Origin: Trachelipus rathkii
Lineage: Eukaryota > Arthropoda > Malacostraca > Isopoda > Trachelipodidae
Direction of reading: 5' to 3'
DNA: 14,546 nt
Assembly: GCA_015478945.1 (NCBI GenBank)
Contig: JABUQX010057158.1
Span: 20,001 to 34,546 of the forward strand
The position numbers and the translations under genes were made by a program. This document shows, in pieces, positions 1 through 8,040 of the stretch; position 1 is the stretch's first letter; each line of letters opens with the position of its first letter. The notes beneath the pieces are model-generated. The model made no database searches. It saw only the letters and a list, made by a program, of their open reading frames with translations, and was not told the origin of the DNA.

Positions 1-559
1 ATTATTATATATATGATATATCTGACGACAAGCGTAAAGTACCAACTGTGACGTCACAGTATTAACGTGACCCAGCGAAGCTGACTTTAAGATTATGAAA
101 CGTCACGCCGCCTCAGGTGATAACTATCATACGAACGGAACTTCCCGTTGAAAGTAAATCTTTCCCCATGTTTTTTAAACAACAGAATAGCTTGGCCATA
201 CTCTTAGAGTCGTACAAATTTATAATCGTGTTCAGAGGATGAGCGTTTTATCCTGATATGACGTTATAAATTCAAAATAATTTTGACGTCACTATTCAAA
301 AGGTGACGTCATCGTTCAAAATAACCCTAATAGCGTCACGTTACTACTTTTCTAAAAGTTTTCGTCCAAAAACAGGTTGGATTCGTAATTTGTTAAAATT
401 TGTATACAAATTTAATAACATTGAAAAGCCTAAAGTTTGTATAAATTTATAATTGTTAAATGCCTGTAAGTGTAATTCTAACTTACTAAATTTCAATGTC
501 AGACTGTGCGCGAAAGGAAAGGTAAAAGACATTTAAGTTACAAACTAGCGATTTATTGG
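1..559. other. AT-rich spacer, no gene seen
   Basis: No coding region is supported. The only minus-strand open frame (344-532, 62 codons) is low in complexity and has no recognisable motif. The stretch is notable for clustered TGACGTCA palindromes (49-56, 284-291, 304-311) and related CGTGAC or CGTCAC words at about 66, 101 and 334, annotated separately. It may belong to an interspersed repeat or a regulatory region; no promoter architecture such as a TATA box plus initiator ahead of an open frame can be defended. Confidence 0.5.
259..320. repeat. Three degenerate TGACGT...TTCAAAA units with CRE-like palindromes
   Basis: Three neighbouring units begin with TGACGTTA, TGACGTCA and TGACGTCA at 259, 284 and 304, and each is followed after a few bases by TTCAAAA. 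The last two start 20 bp apart. TGACGTCA is the consensus site for CREB/ATF-type bZIP proteins in animals, so this could act as a bZIP binding cluster. It could equally be the degenerate subrepeat of a transposable element end. No neighbouring gene exists in the window to support a regulatory role. Confidence 0.45.
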
Positions 560-958
560 TTTAAAAGTTTAATTCTATAACAATTCTATCCAGGGAAAGG
601 CTTTCGCCCTGTCAAGTTTGGTCAGCGTCTTCTCCTTCTGCCAGAAAACCTCCTTAACCCTAGAACACTCTAGAAAACCATTTCTCGGCGTAATGGTTTC
701 CGACGCCAGTCCTTGAGTTAAACACTCTCAGGTATTGTTTTGACCCTTTCAGTAGAACTAGCATCTTTTTCCATTAGGCCTCAAAACTCGTTCTCCCAGA
801 TTTCTCTATAGATGATTGCCTCACGCGCGCACTCACCACCATCCAACGCTTGGTCCAATGAGTAATACAAGCAGAAGGGAAAGGACCGGGTTGCTAGCCC
901 CTGTCGCCCTATAACCATGCAAAGAAAAATCTTCATACTTTAATTTAAAAGTTTAATT
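560..958. repeat. Candidate small insertion flanked by 15-bp perfect direct repeats
   Basis: The 15-mer TTTAAAAGTTTAATT occurs at 560-574 and again at 944-958. The 369 bp between the copies are visibly less AT-rich than both flanks and include CTTTCGCCCTGTC near one end and CTGTCGCCCTATAACC near the other. This is the pattern of a short retroposon or other small element with a target-site duplication. I see no A/B box or terminal inverted repeat that names a class, and no coding capacity. The repeat is AT-rich, so chance is possible although a 15-bp exact match at this spacing is uncommon. Confidence 0.35.
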
Positions 959-1167
959 ATATTAAAAAATTTTATATACCGACAGGTTTCGATCGAATAG
1001 ACTTCCTGTTATCTATGGTTTACATAGGATATAACTTCTCTTTGGTGTTATTATTTCCATGTATTAAAAAAATGCATTAATTTATCCCATGTGCTCATTC
1101 AATTTGTTTAAAATCTCAACTTAATTTTTGTAAGTAATTGAAATTTGTGTAAAAGGGAACACTGAAC

Positions 1168-1220
1168 TATATATATATATATATATATTATATATTTATA
1201 TAATATATATATAATATATA

Positions 1221-1298
<78 letters not shown>

Positions 1299-1299
1299 T
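1168..1299. repeat. Imperfect (TA)n array
   Basis: About 130 bp made almost only of TA dinucleotides, broken by TTA or TAAT phase slips. The slips change the dinucleotide register and may be real interruptions or sequencing indels. Such arrays are self-complementary and can form cruciforms. Confidence 0.95.
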
Positions 1300-1669
1300 T
1301 CAACACCGATATAATCGATATTTTTAAACCGACAGCATCGAGGGTAAATTTGATATCTTTTAAATACATAAATTATCCATATATCGATATTTATTTTTAT
1401 ATTGGCATCCATAATTCAAATATATATAGTAATTTGTATGTGATAATAAGCATGTGTTTTATAAAATAAAATAATTAATAAAAAAAGTTTATAAAAGAAA
1501 AAAAATTCAACAATTTCTGAAACTTTAAAAAAAAACAAAAAAGAAAAAACAAAAACTTCAAAAGAATTCATTACATCATCCAAACTTTTTTTTTGTATTA
1601 ATAATTTTCATATTAGTAATAAATAATAATTAATTAATTAAGCACTTTTTTAACTGAAAGCATCACACC

Positions 1670-1670
<1 letters not shown>
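1300..1670. other. A/T-rich spacer with ATCGATA words
   Basis: No gene is seen. The left part carries several ATCGATA words, including the palindrome ATATCGATAT at 1381-1390. The right part (about 1480-1560) is A-rich with runs of A on the plus strand. In Drosophila TATCGATA is the DREF site, but no promoter context supports that role here. Confidence 0.4.
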
Positions 1671-1706
<36 letters not shown>

Positions 1707-1832
1707 GTATATATATATTATATATATATATAATATATATATAATATATTATATATATAATATTTATATATATATATATAATATATATATAATATATAAT
1801 CGTGTGTGTGGTGTGGTGGTGTGTGGTGTGTG
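1671..1832. repeat. Compound (TA)n-(GT)n microsatellite
   Basis: A TA array with phase slips runs to 1800 and switches directly into a GT-rich tract at 1801-1832 that is also broken by extra G residues. A shared boundary of this kind is typical of compound microsatellites that arise by point mutation and slippage. Confidence 0.95.
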
Positions 1833-2005
1833 AGCTCCAATCATCAAAACGATGAAACGAAATGTCTGACGTTTCGCTCTATTTCCCACTTATTCCTAAC
1901 TGATCGCTTCACCGATATTAAAACAGATGGTGGTTCATGCATCGCAAGATTTGTTACAATTCTTAATCACGGAAAGTGGTAAAGGCGACGAAACGTCCTT
2001 CGCTT
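1833..2005. other. Short unique island with inverted GACGTTTCG / CGAAACGTC
   Basis: This is a mid-GC island between simple repeats. GACGTTTCG lies at 1868-1876 and its exact reverse complement CGAAACGTC at 1989-1997, with 112 bp between. A smaller GAAACG/CGTTTC hairpin lies at 1854-1875. The arms could mark a small inverted-repeat element remnant. No open frame of note crosses it. Confidence 0.3.
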
Positions 2006-2134
2006 GAAACTTTTCTTTTTTATTTATTTTTTTATAAATTTACAGTTTCGTTGTTTTTGTGTGTAAAATTATTTTAACTTTCTTTTTTTTTTTAATTTCC
2101 TAAAAAGGTTTTTTTTTATACACATATAAAAAGA

Positions 2135-2165
<31 letters not shown>

Positions 2166-2270
2166 GAAAAGGAGAAAAAACTAATAAAATAATAATAACT
2201 TTGAAAAAAAGGAAGCTTTAGGAAAATAAAAATAACCTTAAATAAAGGAAAAGAGAAAATGAAAATCTTT
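2006..2270. repeat. T-run then A-run low-complexity field
   Basis: A T-rich half (about 2010-2120) is followed by an A-rich half (about 2121-2262), with an uninterrupted run of 25 A at 2141-2165. The opposed T and A runs could pair into a long hairpin. An A run of this length could also be the tail of a plus-strand retroposon, but I recognise no element body to its left. Confidence 0.7.
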
Positions 2271-2398
2271 TATTCAGGGGAAACTATACCATGTTCTTTT
2301 AAAACAGGCTAGCTTCTCTTTCTGCATTTGAACCAACTATGTAAGGCAAACGCCGATGAAGAAAGAGCACTTAAAATCCCGTTTCCCCCAATACAATA

Positions 2399-2600
2399 CC
2401 CCATCTCCTCAATCCCCCTCTTTTCCTCCCCCATCTATATATTCTCCTTCCTTCCTCTCTCTCTCCATTCTCTCTCTCTCTCTCTCTGCTCTCTCTCTCC
2501 TCTTCTCTCTCTCTCATCTCTCTCTCTCCGCTTCAATTATTCCCTTTTCTTTCATCCTCTACCCCTCTTCCCTCTCTATCTCTCCTCTCCTCCTTTAACA
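2399..2600 (+). repeat. Polypyrimidine (CT)n-rich block
   Basis: About 200 bp are nearly all C and T on the plus strand, with a (CT)n core at about 2450-2530. Open frames across it (2328-2669 and 2356-2598) encode only Ser, Leu, Pro and Phe because of the composition, so they are not genes. Mirror-like polypyrimidine tracts of this length can adopt triplex structures. Confidence 0.9.
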
Positions 2601-2927
2601 TCTCATTTTCATCCATTTTTTAGTTTCTCGCAAGAAGAAAAAAGCCTTTTTAAGAAAGTATTCTTTTAACCTTAATGGTCCAAAAATAGAAAGAAGGGAT
2701 ATCCTTAAAAAGGCTTCAAGTACCCTAATTAACTTCGGTTTTTCCAATTTTCTTCTAATACGACGAGAAGGGGAGGTCCTTCTTCCAGCAGACGTTCTTC
2801 TTACAATGGGTTTAAATGTAATGGTAATAAAATTTGTTTTTTTTTTCTTTTTTTTAACTCAAATGGAAACGTTTATGAAAAGAGTACGTATGGACACGTG
2901 TTGGCAACCAAATTACTTAACAAACCT
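2601..2927. other. Spacer, no gene seen
   Basis: Unique AT-rich sequence with T runs near 2836-2856. I see no coding frame, structured RNA or repeat boundary. Confidence 0.5.
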
Positions 2928-3079
2928 TATATATATATATATAATATAATATATAATAATAATATAATAATATATATATATAATATATATATATATTATA
3001 TATATATATATAATATATATACGTATAATTTATATATATATTAATAATATATATATATTTATATATATAATATATATTA
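2928..3079. repeat. Imperfect (TA)n array
   Basis: About 150 bp of TA and TAA units with frequent register changes and one embedded ACGTATAATT. It is of the same character as the arrays at 1168 and 1671. Confidence 0.95.
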
Positions 3080-4077
3080 ACTACTTACAAGCATACAATA
3101 CTTTGAAGGTTTTGCAAACACCAGAGTCCAAAAACCTATTAGGTGTGACGTTGCCAATTACCCGCTCATTGGTACAAAAGAACGAAGGAAAGTAATCCAA
3201 TTAAAAACATTTCAAACGAAATATTTATCAAAAAAGTTAATCTAGCATGCTCAGCTCATCGAGAAAACCATATGATATTTGGTAATATATTTAAACTTGA
3301 ATGGTAATCATAAAAGGTTTTTTTTTATAGTTGTTCGTTATGAATGATGTTTATAATAAATTTCAATGGTAAATATTGGTGTTAAAAAATAATAAAAATT
3401 AACATATCTTAAGTACTAAATTCCTGGGAAATAAAAAAGTGGGCGTTTCTCAGGGAAACATGACTATATAGGAATGGAGAAGGTAGTAGGGTGACCTGTT
3501 GGAAGAAGCTTCGCCATCCTCTCGCGGGGACCCAGCCTAATGTCCTAATGTACCATGTCTGTAAGGATTTGAAGAATGACAGTACTATTAGAAGAGACCG
3601 TAAAGTAAACTTATTTCTTTTAAAATCCCCAAAAAACTCAACCTAAACAGCAACAGTATTTTTCTGTGACTCATTTCCTGCGAGTCATTCAAAAATCTCG
3701 AAGATTACATGGAAGGATTCTTGAAAATTTAATGTATATAACTTTAACTGATCGATTATTAATTTTTTTCTTTTATTTAGATGTTATAATAACCTCATAG
3801 TAAAAGAACGTTGGAATCATTATTACATCTCTTGTAAACGAAAACTAATGAAAAAAAATATCATCCTTTCAAACGAAATTGGTCTGGGTTTCGGTTACAC
3901 ATAGCAAGACAGAAAATAGAATTGTTTTTTGCTTCATCAAAATAAAAAATTTACTCGACTCCCAACACTAGTTTTACAATATTTACCATTGATGAATAAA
4001 TTATTGTTTGTTATATACTGTTAGGCGGATGGATGATATATTAATTATTTATAGGTAATTCCCACGAATACAATTAG
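3080..4077. other. AT-rich spacer, no gene seen
   Basis: No open frame of useful length exists on either strand. Between about 3420 and 3600 the sequence is less AT-rich, but I recognise no repeat family or RNA there. A pyrimidine stretch ending in TTTATTTAG near 3780 resembles a splice acceptor, with no exon to attach it to. Confidence 0.4.
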
Positions 4078-5124
4078 TATCATTGTAACTATTATTTTGA
4101 TTATATATTATTATATACAAATAATGAATATTATATATATGAAGTAACTTATGCCTCAGTTTCCACTATTTTATTTGACTTCAATAAAGATTTATATCCC
4201 TATAAAAATCCTGAATTCTGATCCCAGCGAATTGAACTTGAGGTGCTTTTATATACGTATTCTAATATTACTACCCATCATATACACTGCCTATCTATTA
4301 TATATCTCCTATACAATACATCATCCATTTTTGATTTACTTGTCCTAATATCTACTTTATCCTTTAAGTTTTTCCCCATTGATATATATGCAATACTTTT
4401 ATATGATATCATTATCTATTAAAGGTACTACTTAATGATTTATCTGTATGGTAGATGTAATGAATAATATATATATATGTAGTCGGTATAAGTATATCGA
4501 GAGTGTCCTTTCGGATTCTGGAGAGAAGCGTCATAAAAATCTGATTAGTGAACTTATTCTGATAAACTTGTACGTTAGGTACATCTCTTTAATACTCTAA
4601 TGTTTGGAATTATAACAGGTATATTGATCACACTTAACTAACTTGTATAGGTAATGAATAAGGTCTACGTTTCCCATATATACTATATCTACTTTGTTAT
4701 TTATGTAAAACGCGTATTAAATCACAAGTAATTTATTACTACTGGTATTTATAGGAGTGTAACATTTTCGTTATTATCCTTGATGATACTCCGACTATAT
4801 AAATACCCTGTCTGTTTTAACTGTTCGTTATATATATATACATACTATATATACACAGTAATATTAGTTTATCCTACTATTAAGGGATTAATCGTCATAG
4901 TAACCTTCTATATTCTCGTTTATAAAACCGAATTGTGTTCGTTAGCTTGTCACAGACGCAACTTTTGTGGCGATATAGCATGTCGCAACTTAAACCAGTG
5001 GCTTACATCCTCGAACATGACTTCGAAGAACATCGCTACTAGTATAATATGCTTTTGGCGCGCAACATTGTTAACGACTATGTATCGGAGGAGAATCCTA
5101 TTACGCGCGACTTTGACTTATTAA
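4078..5124 (+). other. AT-rich block with broken open frames, coding status unproven
   Basis: Successive plus-strand frames stay open longer than expected for such AT-rich DNA, but in different registers. One frame is open at 4222-4419 (66 codons) after a single TGA, the next at 4439-4597 (53 codons, including the hydrophilic SDSGEKRHKN), then a 114-codon frame at 4780-5124. A second frame near 4980-5117 starts MSQLKPVAYILEHDFEEH and has one internal stop. Several predicted segments are strongly hydrophobic. This could be the plus strand of a decayed or error-laden gene of unknown family, or chance. The opposite strand is also partly open near 4930-5120, which weakens the case. I cannot assign a function. 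Confidence 0.2.
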
Positions 5125-5474
5125 ACTATTAGTAATCCAAATCGTTTATTTATCTGTAATTCAAATATATATTGTAAATTTAACATAGAAATAATTAACT
5201 TAGGCTTTATTACCCTCAAATATTAGTTTAATTTTTAAAGATAATAAAATAATCAAAAATTTATTATTATATATTTTGGTAACTATATATTATGTTAAAT
5301 TATATAGTTATTAAGTTTTTGGCAAAGTTTTATTACTATATACTACATTATTATGGAATTGCACATATAGCTATTTTTGGTATTGTATTAAAATTATTAA
5401 TTATTGAATTAATGATTTAGTATATTTATATTGATTAAATTGTTTTTAAGATAAATATGACGGTAATCTTGTAA
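5125..5474. other. Very AT-rich spacer
   Basis: The composition is extremely AT-rich with many stops in most frames. One plus-strand frame from the ATG at about 5292 stays open for some 42 codons and would encode a hydrophobic peptide, which fits composition as well as coding. No other feature is seen. Confidence 0.4.
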
Positions 5475-5816
5475 GATGCACTATTAGATTTAATATTAAA
5501 TAATAAACTTTATTTTATTTTCTTTCTTTCTTATTTATCTTTACCAATATTGTTATATAGTAATTTAGCTCTACCAAAAAATGGTTCGGTAAATTTTCTG
5601 TCAAGTATATATATTAAAGTCTCATGTTTGTCTAACTTTTTTTTTGAGTCTAATATGTTACAGCGAACCGATGATTTCACACCCCACAATGGAAGGAGTC
5701 TACCTATAACTAAAGCGGCTCGTACTATACTGGGTGAGTTAACACACGAAAATCAACTACTCTTTGGAAATAAGAATTTTATCTTATATGATGTAGGGGA
5801 TCACTGGACGCGATAA
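5475..5816 (+). CDS. Unrecognised open frame, 113 codons, coding doubtful
   Basis: The frame is open from just after a TAA at 5472-5474 to a TAA at 5814-5816. The listed ATG-like start at 5550 would use TTG, and the first true in-frame ATG is at about 5658, so the real start is unclear. The N-terminal third is hydrophobic (LYFIFFLSYLSLPILLY), like a signal or membrane segment, and the C-terminal half is a mixed soluble-looking sequence ending DVGDHWTR. I recognise no domain. It is in the same frame as the MSQLKPVAY segment near 4980. The antisense strand is also open for about 70 codons here, so chance openness of a locally less AT-rich patch is a serious alternative. Confidence 0.18.
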   Translation, partial: DALLDLILNNKLYFIFFLSYLSLPILLYSNLALPKNGSVNFLSSIYIKVSCLSNFFFESNMLQRTDDFTPHNGRSLPITKAARTILGELTHENQLLFGNKNFILYDVGDHWTR

Positions 5817-5925
5817 CAATCAAATGTTCTCTTCTAATTATCGTTTTCTCATATTATAGTATTTATATGATTTATGTGAATGTTTCTATTAATAATAATA
5901 AAAATCTATCAATTAAAAATTAAAA

Positions 5926-5951
5926 CACATTGAGCCACATTGAGACACATT
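5926..5951. repeat. Period-10 CACATTGAG tandem repeat
   Basis: CACATTGAG at 5926-5934 and 5936-5944, and CACATT at 5946-5951, form a 10-bp period tandem just outside the 3' boundary of retrotransposon copy A. It may be part of that element's 3' terminus or an independent microsatellite. Confidence 0.6.
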
Positions 5952-5968
5952 ATATTAAAAGTCTACAT

Positions 5969-8040
5969 TCCTTGCATTATTAGTTCATAGTGTTTCCTGC
6001 CTAAGTCCATACGTAACAAATCAAATAATTTTATGAAAGTAAAATTACATATTTGTAGAAACAGAAAATAGAGTTACCTTTACTACAGTGGAAGATTCCT
6101 GGAGATTAAGATATTGGAGATATAATAAATCTTTTGAGAAGGTGTTCATAGTGATCGAGTAGAAAGAGTAGAGAATGACGAGTCGCGGCATAGAAGATCG
6201 AGCAGTCTATGGGAACCTAATCAACTATGAAAGATAATGGCGAACGATTGCCGGGAGGTACTCACCTTTCGACCAAACATTTAGGGAAAGTGGCGCATAG
6301 GCCATGGGGGGATATTACCGAGTTGAACACATTGTAGATGACTGTAGACAGATGATAATAATAAATAGTGGAGTCAATTATACGGTTACTAGTAGCGTTG
6401 CAATGTATCAGCCCATTTAATCTCAGTGTAATGGCGTTATACGTCGTGGCGTTATACTGAGTGGATTTAAGTATTAATAATGATCAGTAGAGATAGGACC
6501 ACTTCCATCACGATCGATCGAATTAACGGTAACATTGCTTTCAGTATCAATGTGAGATCTTCTAGAGTTAACCTCGATCATCTTCTTACTGATCATCATG
6601 GTCTAGTAGCGGTTTAAGTTATTTGACGGGAGGAGACACAATGCCAGCTACTTTGAGCCAGTATAGAGAATCAGAAAAAGGATAAGTAATGTCGAACAGA
6701 TGTGAATGGGGAATCATGAGTATCTCTTTTTATAGTCATAAAAAAATGTCACCTTAGAGTGTTTCGTATCGGGTTGAGTAAGCTACTTCTGATGGAGTAG
6801 AAACAAGCACTCATAAAGTAGTGACTTCGCGCGAAACAAATGAAGAAGAGCGTGCTACGCCTGTGTAAATGAAAGCAGCAGTATGGTGCTCACCAGGGAG
6901 CCTACTGGTCCTATGCAGCGCCGAGTTTAATGATTTGCCTATTGTCATGCTTATGTACCCGTGTATCTCGAAGTCCTGAGCTTGCTTATGTTCCATTTAC
7001 CCTTAACATATAGGAGAGGAGAGAATATCGGGTACTCATAGTAGCACTATTAATATTCACAATGCGCTTGTCTCTAAGTCAGGAGTAATATATACTAATA
7101 GTGCAGGATAGGTGATGCTATGCTTGATATGGGCATAGTAGTCAGATGTAGTGTGCGAGCGTGGGCGGACGAAACAAAGTGCGAACTCAACATATACACC
7201 ATTGTGACTCTTCTTGAGAATAAGCGGGGTTTGGTGATACCAGGTCGACGGTGTGTAAGCGCACTGTGAGAAGTTGCCGTCACAGCATTGATAGAGACAC
7301 TCGGGACATAAGAATATGATCTTTGGGGTTTATGAGGGCGCTATTAGTATTTCGAATGAGACACACGGCCGCGAAAGCTTAGTCTATTAACTCGCGCAGT
7401 TTAAAATATCTGCGATTTGGCTGACATGGAGATGTTGGAATAGGGCATAGGTAGAAGGCGGGGAGGACATTTGGATCAGGAAATGGTGGTTTTGCGATCC
7501 ACGTGCAAATAGATATGACAAGATGACACGGTCGCATCCAACAACTGAGCTGTGCTTACCCAAAAGTTGGATGGGATAAAAAATTGGCGATACTAGAAGC
7601 GGCATCTCCACGCAGTGATTAATTATTTATTTTTTTTTGTGTATGATGTGATAAAGCTCATCAAAGAACTTTCTTGTGGCAATGATAATGCTAAGGAACT
7701 AGAGAATGAGGGTTTCTATCTTAGCAAAATCAAAAGCGTCTAGTCATGAAATTGCCTTAAACTCGTGTTGGCACGAGGGTATGCTAGAGAAACCAAAGAG
7801 TTTCGAAAATGTGTGGTGTAGGTCACTTGTGTGCGGAGAATAATCCAAGGTGTATAGAGTAAGCCTCATATCTATATGTATGAGAGAGAGGGAGGACACA
7901 TAGTTCAAAACCTTTTGGTCGTAGAAGGTGAAGCTGATTAATGTGTTGGCAGGAGAGCAAGTATTAAAGGATTTTTAGAGAAGTCCGAGTGTTATCGCAA
8001 AGGAATGGGCAGTAATTGGAGGTGATTCTGAGTGTGAAAA
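5969..8040 (-). mobile_element. Non-LTR retrotransposon copy A, 3' portion, heavily decayed
   Basis: This copy is recognised by similarity to the better preserved copy B at 11818 onward, in the same orientation. Matching landmarks include TCCTTGCAT (5969 vs 11818), ACGTAACAAA followed by TCAAAT (about 6011 vs 11844), TTGTAGAA-ACAGAAA, an AGTGG-GAAG-AT block and CTTTTG-GAAGGTGTT (about 6132 vs 11942), GAGAATGACG then TGGGAAC (about 6171-6219), AATAA-CCAAGGTGT (about 7840 vs 13160), ACCTTTTGGT, and GGGCAGTAATT (about 8006 vs 13258). By correspondence it should hold the element's RNase H and C-terminal region, but no intact frame or catalytic motif of RNase H is readable. Beyond 8040 the match to copy B fades; a weak LYV-like patch near 8550-8580 on the minus strand may be the RT active-site region. 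The left end may be a few bases off. Confidence 0.6.

Noticed and set aside
2328..2669. 113-codon plus-strand open frame
   Set aside because: It is Ser/Leu/Pro/Phe-rich because it crosses the CT block; openness comes from composition.
3763..3782. Splice acceptor-like pyrimidine tract ending in TAG
   Set aside because: No exon or coding frame follows it.
6811..7611. Minus-strand frames inside copy A as separate small genes
   Set aside because: They lie inside the interval bracketed by copy B matches and have no motif of their own.
7762..7777. CTCGTG-TTGG-CACGAG perfect hairpin as a terminator
   Set aside because: No T run follows and no gene precedes it in a bacterial-style context; the setting is a eukaryotic retrotransposon remnant.
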